Notes: generated from the sequence alone by a model not told the origin. Counted from the stretch's first letter, positions 13,924 through 22,475 are shown. The stretch: DNA of 64,000 bases from Treponema phagedenis (GCF_008153345.1 NZ_CP042818.1:496001-560000), one strand, 5' to 3'. Numbers and translations are program-made.

Positions 13924-15446
13924 GCGATATTTTAAATGAGCTTGTAGGCGAAAATTCAAAAGAAGTTCTTGAAAAAAAAGAGCGGCTTCAAAAAGCGGAG
14001 CATGATTTTTTTTACTTTTGCAAAACATACCTTCCGCATTATTTTTCATCTGAGCCCGCGCCTTATCATAAAATATTAATTGATATTGCAAACACTCACA
14101 CGCTCACCAATGAGCATGTTGAAAACATAAAATCGCTTCTTAAAAAAGAATATCATTCGCTTTTAATTCCGACTGAGAAATTAAAAGCAGTTGTTGATAT
14201 TGAGCCGCGCGGATTTTCAAAATCAACCCGATGGGCTTTAGCCTATCCGTTATGGCGTTTATTATTTAAAAAAAATAATTTTGTCTGTATTTTTTGTGCA
14301 ACGCAAGATATGGCAAATAGAGCTTTACAAAGTATCAAAGATGAAATCGAAGGAAACGAAATAATTTTTGAAGACTTCGGTGCAATGGAAGGCTCAATTT
14401 GGAAAAGCGATTTTTTATCGTTTAAAAACGGAACAGCAATAAAATCATTCGGCGCGGGTGCTGCCGTTCGAGGCGTGAAGTTTAGGCAGTACCGCCCTGA
14501 CTTAATTATTTGTGATGACATTTTAAAAGATGAAGCAGCACGTACATTTTCTCAAAGACAAAAAATATATAATTGGTTCTTGCGAGCTGTTATGCCGCTC
14601 GGTCAAGATACGTTTACTATTATTATAAATACTATCTTTCATTCAGATGATTTACCGAGTAGGCTTTTAAAAAGAATTGAAAATGGCGAATTGGAAAACT
14701 GGATTGGTTTACGATTTGCAGCGTTTACTCCGCAAGGCGATTCCCTTTGGTCTTCCTATTGGACAAGTGAAAAACTAGAAACAAAAAAGAAAGAAATCGG
14801 AAGTGCAGCATTCAGTACCGAATACATGAACGAGCCCTTAAGCGATGAGGAGCGAGTCTTTAAACCTGAATGGTTTACGCGCTTTTCTCATGTTGATATA
14901 TCAAGTTTAAAAGTATACATGGGCGTTGACCCTTCCGCCGGTAAGCATGATGAGTTCGCTATTTTTACTTTAGGTATCGCCTCGGATGGAATGATGTATG
15001 CACTCAACGAATGGGCGGAGTGTTGTTCGGTTGACTCAGCAATAAATAAATTAATTGAAAAGTATCTTTTATACAAACCGATTTTAATCGGATTTGAAGA
15101 GGTAGGTTTTCAATCAATTTATAAAAAGCACATCATGGAAGCGGCGAGCAAAAAAGGTGTGTACTTACCGATTAAAGGATGCAGTACAAAAGGGATCGGA
15201 AAAGAACGCATTCTTTCACTTTCACCGTTTATTGAAAACGGCATGCTTAAGTTCAAAGAGAACATGAATAAAACAATTGACCAATTGACGATGTATCCCA
15301 AATCGGAGTTTGACGATTTGCAGGACGCGCTCTATTATGCGTGGGAAATTTCTCAAATCGGTTTTAAAGAAGTTACCGCGTTTAATTTAACATCCGGCTT
15401 TGACCGTCTCGGCGCGGCATTGCATGGTTTTAGGAGAAGAAGATGA
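13920..15446 (+). CDS. Large terminase subunit (Mu gp28-like)
   Basis: The protein has 508 residues. The ATPase half shows a divergent Walker A (EPRGFSKSTRWALAYPLW, about residue 100) and Walker B PDLIICDD (about 197). The RNase-H-like nuclease half starts at VYMGVDPSAGKHDEF (about 335), with a further acidic site near LIGFEEVGFQ and a final D in FDDLQDALYYAW. It packages DNA by ATP-driven translocation and cuts it. It overlaps the portal gene by four bases. Confidence 0.88.
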   Translation: MSDILNELVGENSKEVLEKKERLQKAEHDFFYFCKTYLPHYFSSEPAPYHKILIDIANTHTLTNEHVENIKSLLKKEYHSLLIPTEKLKAVVDIEPRGFSKSTRWALAYPLWRLLFKKNNFVCIFCATQDMANRALQSIKDEIEGNEIIFEDFGAMEGSIWKSDFLSFKNGTAIKSFGAGAAVRGVKFRQYRPDLIICDDILKDEAARTFSQRQKIYNWFLRAVMPLGQDTFTIIINTIFHSDDLPSRLLKRIENGELENWIGLRFAAFTPQGDSLWSSYWTSEKLETKKKEIGSAAFSTEYMNEPLSDEERVFKPEWFTRFSHVDISSLKVYMGVDPSAGKHDEFAIFTLGIASDGMMYALNEWAECCSVDSAINKLIEKYLLYKPILIGFEEVGFQSIYKKHIMEAASKKGVYLPIKGCSTKGIGKERILSLSPFIENGMLKFKENMNKTIDQLTMYPKSEFDDLQDALYYAWEISQIGFKEVTAFNLTSGFDRLGAALHGFRRRR

Positions 15447-16693
15447 AAAATAATTTAAACATTGAAATAATATCACCGGATAAATTCGAAGCGGTAATTG
15501 CCGAGCTTCCCAATCCGAATGAGATAATAAGCGATAAGGTAAGCTTCTATTCGCTTATCGATGAAATGATGCTTGATTCAAAAATCGGTTCGCATTTACG
15601 CTTGCGGAAAGATATTGTTACAAGTTTTAATTTTGTAATTGAGCAAAAAAACGCAAGCGATAAAGTATATGAGTTTGTGCGCGATAATCTTACCTCCAAT
15701 CTTAATTGGGATAATGATGTAAAAGAGTTTTTAACCGCCATTGAATACGGTTTTGCGTTTTCAGAAGTCTTATGGGCCCAAAACGATGCGGGCTACTGGA
15801 TTCCCGATTCACTTCGAAATAAAAGACCGGAGCAAATATTTTTTAAAACGGAAATTATAAAAACAAAACAGGGACAGCGTTCAATATGGGTTCCGATGTT
15901 AACAAAAGAGAATAGACCGCTTATCGAAAAATGTAAATTTTTAATTTACCGAAATAATCCGCGCGCTGAAAATCCCTACGGTTTTTCAGATTTATTAATG
16001 TGTTATTGGCCGTGGCGATTTAAACAGTTTGGCTGGGAGTTTTGGCTTAAGGCTGCAAAAAAGGCTGGCGTTCCTTCTATTGTTGCATTGTTTGAAAGCA
16101 CGAACACAGAGGAAGCAAGGAATGCAGCACAGGCTATTTCGCAAACCCTTTCAGAAATGGAAGGAGGCGCGGGCTTAGCTCTTTCTAATGTCAAAGATAT
16201 TAAGACGCTTGAAATGAGCGGAGCTCTGCAAGACCATAAGGTATTAATTGAAACATGCAATCAAGAAATAAGCTTTGCGCTTACCACGCAATCGTTAAGC
16301 ACGCAAGAGGGCACATATGGCACACGAAGTCAAGCAGAAGTGCACGATGAAAATTTAGTGCGAGTTTGTCATGGAGATGCAAAAGCGGTGCAAGGCGTAT
16401 TCCAAGAATTAATTAATTGGATGGTTGCGATTAACTTCGGCGAAGGAGTAGCAGCACCGTCCGGTTATTTTGATTTAAAAAGCTATGCAACGTTTACGGA
16501 AATTATGCAGGCAATACAAAATAAAATCCCTGTTTCAAAAGAGGCCTTATACACTCGGTACGGTTTACCGCGCCCGAAAGATGATGAGGATACGTTTATT
16601 GTAGAGGCTCCGCAAGCGCAAGGCTTTATGCTTGCCGATTCAAACTCTAAAAAAAAAATTCAAAACAGCAGATCACCCGTAAAAATATTTTAG
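15443..16693 (+). CDS. Portal protein, DUF935 family (Mu gp29-like), zero-frame part
   Basis: The zero frame gives 416 residues, shorter than Mu gp29 (512). DUF935 features include DSKIGSHLRLRKDIV, the central YGFAFSEVLW, the NPYGFSDLLMCYWPWRFK block and TTQSLSTQEGTYGTRSQAEVH. Coding character changes abruptly at an A10 run (16649-16658): the zero frame stops after 14 more residues, while the -1 frame continues with the missing C-terminal DUF935 helices (ESSAELIKLTEKIIAGAFLLGF). It forms the portal ring for DNA entry. Confidence 0.85.
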   Translation: MKNNLNIEIISPDKFEAVIAELPNPNEIISDKVSFYSLIDEMMLDSKIGSHLRLRKDIVTSFNFVIEQKNASDKVYEFVRDNLTSNLNWDNDVKEFLTAIEYGFAFSEVLWAQNDAGYWIPDSLRNKRPEQIFFKTEIIKTKQGQRSIWVPMLTKENRPLIEKCKFLIYRNNPRAENPYGFSDLLMCYWPWRFKQFGWEFWLKAAKKAGVPSIVALFESTNTEEARNAAQAISQTLSEMEGGAGLALSNVKDIKTLEMSGALQDHKVLIETCNQEISFALTTQSLSTQEGTYGTRSQAEVHDENLVRVCHGDAKAVQGVFQELINWMVAINFGEGVAAPSGYFDLKSYATFTEIMQAIQNKIPVSKEALYTRYGLPRPKDDEDTFIVEAPQAQGFMLADSNSKKKIQNSRSPVKIF

Positions 16694-18147
16694 CCGATGA
16701 AAAAGAAAAATCATCGGAGCTTGAATCTTTTTGCGATGCCGGCAAAAAACGATTTGATGAGTGCATTTCTAAAACGTTAAAACAAGCGTTAAAAGATGTT
16801 TTCAACATTGATAAAACGCTTGAGAAAAACGAATTAAAAAAGCTTGTAAAAAATATCTCGTATCCTGAAAGCTCAGCGGAGCTTATCAAGCTTACTGAAA
16901 AAATAATTGCAGGCGCTTTTCTTTTAGGATTTAATCATGCAGGAATTACGCTGCAAAAAAAAGACGTAAACCTTGCCGATAATGTTTCTTATACTTCCGC
17001 CGTTGACCCGCTCCCGTTTGAAGAAGCGATTGGTTTTTTAAAAAGCAAAGTATCAATTGAAAAACAAGTTTGGGATGCATTGGAGCCGAAGTTCCGCTTT
17101 AGAGCCTTTACGGTTGCACGCCTGAGCGAATGCGACCATATCGAAGATGTGCGTAAGCGATTAATTCAAGCTCTCGAAAAAGGCGAAGGATGGCAGGAGT
17201 CATGGGAAGAAATAGAAAGCTTTACCAAAAATATTAGAAAGCCTTTTTTACCCGGCTATTGGGAAACAGTTTATCGCACCAATGTGCAGACCGCTTATAC
17301 CGCAGGCCGCCTCACTCAATACGCAAGTAATCCGCCTCGTGCGTGGGAGCTCTTAGTCATCCAAGACGGAAGAACAACCGACATATGCAACAACATCGCA
17401 AGCATTGCAGGCAACGGGAAAGCACTCAAGGCCGATCACCCGTTTTGGACGGTCTACGGATTCCCGCCATACCATTTTAACTGCCGCACCACAATCCGCG
17501 CCGTATACGATTATGAAGCGGGAGCAGGCACCGACATCGTAGAACCGTCAATAGACGAAATAAAAAAAGACTTTATGCCGCAAGAAGGCTTCGGCGGAAA
17601 CCCAATAGAAAAAGAAAGCTGGTGGAAAATACCTCCGAACCTAATAGAAAGGGCTGATAAATACGGAATAACAAACGACATCATTGCACAGGCAAACGAA
17701 CTTGGAATGCAGTCATATTTTCCGGAGCTATTACAAGGATATGACATTGCATACACCGGTAAAAATGGCGGCTATGTTCATGTATCTAAAAACTGGGAAT
17801 ATTCGGAAAAAGAAATGCAATCAGCAAAACGCCTTGCGGACTTAGGGCACACAATATATTTTTTACCACGTACTTATAAAACATCAAGCCCCGATATGAT
17901 TATTGATAATGAGATTGGGGAAATGAAACATATTATTACACTTGATAGGAAATCCATACGTAATCATATAAAACGAAGTGGAGAACAAGGGGCGGAAATA
18001 GTATATATAAATATACGAAGCGATAAACAAAAAAATCGGTTGTTTGAAATTATAAAAGATGAAATCAAAAACATTCCGATGAAATCATTATTAGTGGATA
18101 TGAATGGAAACATTGAAAGATATGAGCGGAATTTTTTTACTAAATAA
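16651..18147 (+). CDS. Portal C-terminus + gpF head protein + nuclease-like toxin domain, -1 frame
   Basis: The frame is open for about 499 codons from the A10 run. In order: the end of DUF935 (to about 16935); an SPP1 gp7/Mu gpF head-morphogenesis domain (about 17004-17530: DPLPFEEAIGFLKSKV, YRTNVQTAYTAGRLTQYA, DGRTTDICN, PPYHFNCRTTIRAV); a linker; and a C-terminal domain (about 17770-18147) with the PD-(D/E)XK-like pattern SSPDMIIDN-x-IGEMKH, close to CdiA-C tRNase-type toxins. I see no plausible start codon before the gpF domain, and the first alternative start (TTG 17080) lies inside it. Expression as a portal-gpF-toxin fusion by -1 slippage is therefore inferred. No immunity gene is adjacent. 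Confidence 0.7.
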   Translation, partial: KKNSKQQITRKNILADEKEKSSELESFCDAGKKRFDECISKTLKQALKDVFNIDKTLEKNELKKLVKNISYPESSAELIKLTEKIIAGAFLLGFNHAGITLQKKDVNLADNVSYTSAVDPLPFEEAIGFLKSKVSIEKQVWDALEPKFRFRAFTVARLSECDHIEDVRKRLIQALEKGEGWQESWEEIESFTKNIRKPFLPGYWETVYRTNVQTAYTAGRLTQYASNPPRAWELLVIQDGRTTDICNNIASIAGNGKALKADHPFWTVYGFPPYHFNCRTTIRAVYDYEAGAGTDIVEPSIDEIKKDFMPQEGFGGNPIEKESWWKIPPNLIERADKYGITNDIIAQANELGMQSYFPELLQGYDIAYTGKNGGYVHVSKNWEYSEKEMQSAKRLADLGHTIYFLPRTYKTSSPDMIIDNEIGEMKHIITLDRKSIRNHIKRSGEQGAEIVYINIRSDKQKNRLFEIIKDEIKNIPMKSLLVDMNGNIERYERNFFTK

Positions 18148-18208
18148 AAAAGGGGTCTATCGCCCATAGCCACCTCATTAAGACAAGGTGGGACGGAACC
18201 CCTTTTTT
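18146..18208 (+). ncRNA. Three-way-junction RNA / terminator (C4 antisense RNA-like?)
   Basis: An outer stem AAAAAAGGGGT/ACCCCTTTTTT (18146-18156, 18198-18208) encloses two hairpins: CTAT/ATAG (18157-18169) and CCACCT/AGGTGG (18170-18191, ten-base loop), then a single-stranded GACGGA. Two inner hairpins inside an outer stem recall the C4 antisense RNA of P1-like and other phages, but I cannot confirm the consensus. The A and T runs let it act as a bidirectional terminator. Confidence 0.45.
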
Positions 18209-18209
18209 A

Positions 18210-18226
18210 ACAGCGAAATTCGCTGT
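18210..18226. terminator. Small hairpin after the folded RNA
   Basis: ACAGCGAA/TTCGCTGT eight-base arms around a single base; directly follows the T run of the upstream structure. Confidence 0.4.
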
Positions 18227-18364
18227 CTGTATATGTAGTATCGCTCTTTTCCGATAAAAAGTCAAGGGCTTTTTTACTTATTTTGCATTTATCTGTATTT
18301 CAAAATTGTATTGTTTTATTCAGTATAATTTAAAAATTATGTAAAAAAAAGGAAGGTTTAAAAA

Positions 18365-19051
18365 ATGAAATTAACCGAAAATATCGAACTACTGCATGGC
18401 GACTGTTTAGACTTTTTGCCGAAAATTCCGGATGAAAGCATACAGTCAATAATCACCGATCCGCCGTATTTTTTAGGCATGACTCACAATAGCCAAAAGG
18501 GTTGCTTTAATGATTTAGCTATTTGTAAGCCTTTTTATGAAAAGCTTTTTAAAGAATATAAGCGAATTTTAAAGCCTGACGGCTGTATATATTTCTTTTG
18601 TGATTGGCGCAGCTATGCTTTTTATTATCCGCTTCTTGATTCTGTTATGCAGGTTAAAAATTTATTAGTCTGGAAAAAACACGGTCGGCCGTCTCTAAAT
18701 GTTTACGGTTCAGGTCATGAACTTATTATGTTTTCCGGAAAAATTAAAAAGTCCTACAAAACAAATATAATTGATGATGTAGCCTCGTTTAATATCGGAG
18801 CGAGAAAAACAAACGGCGAAAAAATACACCCGACGCAAAAACCGATAGAACTAATGGAAAAATTTATTTTTGACAGCACCGATGAAGGCGATGTCGTATT
18901 GGATTCGTTTATGGGTTCCGGCACAACCGGCATTGCGTGCCTGAATACAAACCGCCGATTTATCGGCATGGAAATTGACGATAATTATTTTAATATCGCA
19001 AAAAACAGACTGGAAACCGCGATAAAAGGGCAATCAAAAAAAGCGGTTTAA
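18365..19051 (+). CDS. DNA methyltransferase, N6/N4 (beta-type order)
   Basis: The protein has 228 residues. Catalytic motif IV is TDPPYF (about residue 36) and the SAM-binding motif I comes near the C-terminus as LDSFMGSGTTGIACL (about 180), the order of the N6_N4_Mtase (PF01555) beta group. HPTQKP precedes motif I as usual. It is an orphan enzyme with no endonuclease beside it, so it probably protects phage DNA. It is the last phage gene before the right end and has an AAGGAAGG ribosome site. Confidence 0.88.
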   Translation: MKLTENIELLHGDCLDFLPKIPDESIQSIITDPPYFLGMTHNSQKGCFNDLAICKPFYEKLFKEYKRILKPDGCIYFFCDWRSYAFYYPLLDSVMQVKNLLVWKKHGRPSLNVYGSGHELIMFSGKIKKSYKTNIIDDVASFNIGARKTNGEKIHPTQKPIELMEKFIFDSTDEGDVVLDSFMGSGTTGIACLNTNRRFIGMEIDDNYFNIAKNRLETAIKGQSKKAV

Positions 19052-19441
19052 TGGGTATTAAAACGGCGTAAAAATCCGAATAAAAAGCCCTGTAAAACGA
19101 TGGTTATCCACAAGCTGTGAATAACTTTTACAACATCATAAAAAACAGCCCCGAATATCTGGTTTTTTACTACTTTTTAAGCGGATTTTCTTAAAAATTT
19201 TCCCGATTTTTCAAAACCAAAAAATAAAAAGATTTAAGGTAACAGAAACGGCTAAAAACAGCCCTTTTTGGGCATTTTTCATCAATTTTTGCCAAACCTC
19301 GTGTAAAATCATACCTTTTCCTAAAAGCACACTTTATCACTGATAAACACTATATATATGGCTTTTTGCTTATTTTTTAATAAACATACGCTATATATGG
19401 ATTTGCTCGAAAGGTAACAGTTTTGCCAAATCTCATGTAAA
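19052..19441. other. Non-coding right end of the prophage
   Basis: No ORF of substance. It holds two imperfect direct repeats with the core TTTTGCCAAA and TGTAAAAT (about 19285-19311 and 19421-19443), a pair of GGTAACAG words (about 19236 and 19413), a DnaA-box-like TTATCCACA (19103-19111) and further TGTAAAA words near 19080. Spaced terminal repeats are what Mu-type transposases bind. The junction with host DNA is placed at about 19434-19447, since thsA coding begins right after; a terminal CA occurs at 19434-19435 and 19446-19447. Confidence 0.5.
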
Positions 19442-19831
19442 ATGACAATCGGCAAAAATATTTTAGATTACTTTACTGTTATGCCGTTTCCACAAAACAA
19501 TATCTCGCATATTGATATTGGAAAGCTTTATGAAGAGAATAGGAAACAGATGATTGAAAAATGTGGAATTGCCATCTTCGCTTTTGGAAACAAGAATGGC
19601 GAAATTGCAAATGGAGTATTGGAGGAGTTTTCAATTTCTAAAGAAAAAGGATTGGTGTGTTTGCCAATAGGCTATACTGGGGGTACTGCCAAAGAAATCT
19701 TTGAAAGCTTATCTTCAAATGATAATTTAGAAGCAGTGATTCTTGCTAATAAAAAGGTTGATGGAGATATATCTTTAACTGTAGAAAATATCATAAAAGC
19801 TGTTAATTTAATGAATAAGGAGGATAATTAA
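19442..19831 (+). pseudogene. thsA: Truncated ThsA: SLOG sensor domain without SIR2 effector
   Basis: The 129 residues read IGKNILDYFTVMPFPQ, then YEENRKQMIEKCGIAIFAFGNKNGE, EEFSISKEKGLVCLPIGYTGGTA. This is the C-terminal SLOG (STALK) domain of Thoeris ThsA, which binds the cyclic ADP-ribose-type signal made by ThsB. Full ThsA has about 470 residues with an N-terminal SIR2 NADase; here that domain and the first SLOG strand are absent and there is an in-frame stop at 19415. The fragment has no convincing ribosome site. The break coincides with the expected prophage end. Confidence 0.7.
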
Positions 19832-20302
19832 ATGGCAAGAAGAGTATTTTTTAGTTTTCATTATGATAACGATGTTTGGAGAGCAAATACCGTTAGAAAT
19901 AGCTGGGTAACTCAGGGAAAGGAAGCTGCAGGATTTATAGATAAAGCTGAGTTTGAAAAAATTAAGCGAACAGGCGATAGGGCAGTTAAGAACTGGATAG
20001 ATGAACAACTTATAGGTACAAGTGTTACGGTTGTGCTTATCGGTAGCGAAACTTTGGATAGACCTTTTGTTCAGTATGAAATAGAGGCAAGCCGAAAAAG
20101 GGGCAATGCTATTATTGGAGTTACAATAGGTGGTATCAAGGATCAATATCAAAGCACGAGTAGGTCCCAGAGTCAATACACACAGATTAACGGCGTTTGG
20201 TTTGACGAGATTATTGATGGATTTTATGACTATGTATCTGATAATGGTTATTTTAATATGGGTACATGGGTTGAGTTGGCTGCAAGAAATAAAGGGAAAT
20301 AA
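19832..20302 (+). CDS. thsB: Thoeris ThsB, TIR-like (DUF1863)
   Basis: The protein has 156 residues. VFFSFHYDNDVWRANTVRN, EFEKIKRTGDRAVKNWIDEQLIGTSVTVVLIG and RPFVQYEIEASRKRGNAIIGV are signature stretches of the DUF1863/ThsB TIR-like family. ThsB senses infection and converts NAD to a cyclic ADP-ribose isomer that activates ThsA. AAGGAGG lies before the ATG and the gene starts directly after thsA, as in known Thoeris operons. It appears intact, but its effector partner is broken here. Confidence 0.88.
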   Translation: MARRVFFSFHYDNDVWRANTVRNSWVTQGKEAAGFIDKAEFEKIKRTGDRAVKNWIDEQLIGTSVTVVLIGSETLDRPFVQYEIEASRKRGNAIIGVTIGGIKDQYQSTSRSQSQYTQINGVWFDEIIDGFYDYVSDNGYFNMGTWVELAARNKGK

Positions 20303-20502
20303 AAAAGTGAATTTTAAATTTTAGAAAGAAGAAAACAAAATGGATGCCTCCTAGTTTACTTAGGAAAACATACATCTCTAATTCTTTCGTTTAGTTTGTT
20401 TTATCTTTATGTCCAGGTTTCTGGGTACATATCAATAGCATATATAATTTGATAATTTATACTTACTAAAAATTTAGAATTTTTTATAAAAATAGGCATA
20501 TT

Positions 20503-20531
20503 AGTATCACTTCTGATACTGTTTTGATACT
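20503..20531. repeat. AGTATCA/TGATACT operator-like repeats
   Basis: AGTATCA (20503-20509) and TGATACT (20514-20520) form a hairpin, with a further TGATACT at 20525-20531. The region 20303-20684 is otherwise AT-rich and non-coding. Confidence 0.35.
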
Positions 20532-20634
20532 AAAAAACTCAAAAACTATAAAAAACAGGCATAAAAACGCTCAAAAATAGAAACGATGTAGATACTATTG
20601 AATAAAATAAGAAACAAATATGCTATGGTAATTA

Positions 20635-20663
20635 TTGAGTGGGAGTGAGCGGGGGATTATAAC
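20635..20663 (+). promoter_or_regulatory. Promoter of the alpha/beta hydrolase gene
   Basis: TTGAGT (20635-20640) and TATAAC (20658-20663) with a 17 bp, unusually G-rich spacer. Confidence 0.5.
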
Positions 20664-20684
20664 CAATCAAAGGAGCTGCTGACT

Positions 20685-21443
20685 ATGAAAATACATGTAT
20701 GCGGTGATGCCGCAAAGCCAAAAGTTATACTTTTGCACCCCATGCTTTTTTGCGGTAAGGGAATGAAGATGCTGCTCCCTGACAGCATGGCGGAGGACTA
20801 CTTTTTTATTATTCCTGATTTATCCGGACATGGCGAAGATGAAACTGATTTTGTCTCGGCTCTTTCCGATGCAAAATTTTTGAAAGCCTATCTTGTAGAG
20901 TGGGGCTACACGGATATATATCTGCTTTTCGGTATGTCTTTGGGCGCAGTTACGGCTCTTGAGCTGTACGCTTTGGGCGAAATAGAATACGAGAGCGTTT
21001 GGTTGGACGGTTGCTCTACATATGAGAGCTCTCGGGTTTTAGTATGGATTTTGAAAAAGCTTTTTTTAAAAAAGCATAAAAAAGCTCTGTGTGATCCTAT
21101 AAGGACAAGAAAAAAGATGATAGAAATATACGGCGAAAATAGCGGTCCTTTTATGGCAGAGGGTTTTCTCAAAATTTCAGAAAAGAGTATTGACAATGTA
21201 GTGCATGCCTGCGGCTTTGTTCATTTGCCGGATTTATCTCCGGAAGAATCGACTAAATTTACTTTTGAATACGGAGAGAAAGATATGAACCGAAGGAGAA
21301 GTGAAAGGTTAATCACGGAACGATATCCTAAAGCTCGGTTTATTATACGGCGGGACTGCGGACATTGCCAATATCTTTCACAAAATCCGGAGGCCTTTGC
21401 CGAAATATTTGGAGTGAGCCGGAAGCATATGCCAAGATGTTGA
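20685..21443 (+). CDS. Alpha/beta hydrolase
   Basis: The protein has 252 residues with the alpha/beta hydrolase fold. The oxyanion strand is VILLHPMLF, the nucleophile elbow is FGMSLGAV (Ser at about residue 87), the acid is probably in FEYGEKD and the catalytic His is in RDCGHCQYL (about 228). No signal peptide, so cytoplasmic. AAGGAGC precedes the ATG. Substrate unknown. Confidence 0.8.
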   Translation: MKIHVCGDAAKPKVILLHPMLFCGKGMKMLLPDSMAEDYFFIIPDLSGHGEDETDFVSALSDAKFLKAYLVEWGYTDIYLLFGMSLGAVTALELYALGEIEYESVWLDGCSTYESSRVLVWILKKLFLKKHKKALCDPIRTRKKMIEIYGENSGPFMAEGFLKISEKSIDNVVHACGFVHLPDLSPEESTKFTFEYGEKDMNRRRSERLITERYPKARFIIRRDCGHCQYLSQNPEAFAEIFGVSRKHMPRC

Positions 21444-21477
21444 GGGATAGTGTCAATTAAAGATAAGTAGTTTTAAG

Positions 21478-21852
21478 ATGATAAAAAAATTATTGATTGT
21501 AATCTGCGCTATTATTGTAGTGATAATTGGTGTTTGTATTTTCTATATTTTAGAAACGGACAGCACCTACTATTATTCGCAAATTGATAACCGCAAAATA
21601 GAAAAGGTAAAATCAAGCGGCGGTGTCATTAATTTTAGCGTACGTAAGGGATATTCGTATATCTTATTTTCCTATGATAAAAACGGAAAAGGAAAAGACA
21701 TTAAATTCGGAGCATCAAGAGAATTAAAAGAAGGAGCTTTTATTCGTTTAACCGTAGTGCCAATCCGAGGTGTTATTGCCTGGGAAGAGGTACAATATGA
21801 GGAGCTTCCTGCGGCAGTGCGAGAAAAAGTCGTTTGCGGTAGAACGTCCTAA
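21478..21852 (+). CDS. YxeA-like (DUF1093) exported protein
   Basis: The protein has 124 residues. An N-terminal signal anchor (LLIVICAIIVVIIGVCIFYIL) precedes YYYSQIDNRKIEK, YILFSYDKNGKGKDIKFGASRELKEGAFIRL and AWEEVQYEELPAAV, matching the YxeA/DUF1093 pattern of small secreted beta-rich proteins of unknown role. It follows the hydrolase with 34 bases between. Confidence 0.65.
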   Translation: MIKKLLIVICAIIVVIIGVCIFYILETDSTYYYSQIDNRKIEKVKSSGGVINFSVRKGYSYILFSYDKNGKGKDIKFGASRELKEGAFIRLTVVPIRGVIAWEEVQYEELPAAVREKVVCGRTS

Positions 21853-21993
21853 ATTTAATGCAACAACTCTTGCTGCGATGGAAGAAGCAAAAAGAATATC
21901 CCGTGATGCTGACATCAAAGGATTGATAATCTTGATGATCTCGATGTTTCTGAAGCGGTTATAACCGACGCTCTCGAATATGAACTTAATTAA
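21841..21993 (+). pseudogene. RelB/DinJ-type antitoxin remnant, frameshifted
   Basis: KFNATTLAAMEEAKRISRDADIKG is the common central motif of RelB/DinJ antitoxins. The frame then breaks near 21920; in another frame DNLDDLDVSEAVITDALEYELN continues to a stop at 21991. The 5' part and any toxin gene are missing. It adjoins a member of the intergenic repeat family, suggesting loss by recombination. Confidence 0.6.
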
Positions 21994-22010
21994 AAAACGT
22001 TATACTAGTA

Positions 22011-22475
22011 TAGCGTTTTGTAATTAACTTCCTGTTATAAAAATCGGAGTATCAACAATAAGAGACTGCGGATTTAAGCATTCCTATGGTAAATTGCTCA
22101 CCGTTGCGCCGTGTCGATCTCAGAACCGCCACGGACGGCAGTGGTTCCACGCAGAATTGAGTTTGAAAACTACTACAGCGTACTCGGAGTTTCCAAACTC
22201 ATAGGTTTGGTTTTGCCACGGACGTCAAAACTCAGAACAAATTCAAACGATGTTTAAAAGCATCAATACAAAATTATAAAATTGAAGCTTTTAAACTCGC
22301 AGCACTGATTTAATCAAGAATACTAAAAATCAGTGCGTGGCGGTGGTTCCACGCAGAAGCGACGTTTTAAAGCAAAGTAATTTGCAAAGCTTTAAAACTT
22401 GCAGGTTTCATTTTGCCACGGATGGCAAAATGAAACCGTTGTGTCGGACTCTTTTTCATAAAATTTTTTACGATT
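22011..22475 (+). repeat. Composite intergenic repeat, locus 1
   Basis: Modules in order: an outer end with GCGTTTTGTAATTAAC and TTCCTGTTATAAAAATCGGA; CCTATGGTAAATTGCTCACC; a GCCACGGACGGC block; a GTTTTAAAGC...GCTTTAAAAC palindrome; and a final 15-base-arm hairpin GGTTTCATTTTGCCA/TGGCAAAATGAAACC ending in TCGGACTCTTTTT. It sits between convergent gene ends. The rest of 21994-22562 is non-coding. Confidence 0.8.

Noticed and set aside
20303-20684. Third Thoeris gene or small RNA after thsB
   Set aside because: AT-rich with no ORF; only operator-like repeats and a promoter for the next gene are visible.
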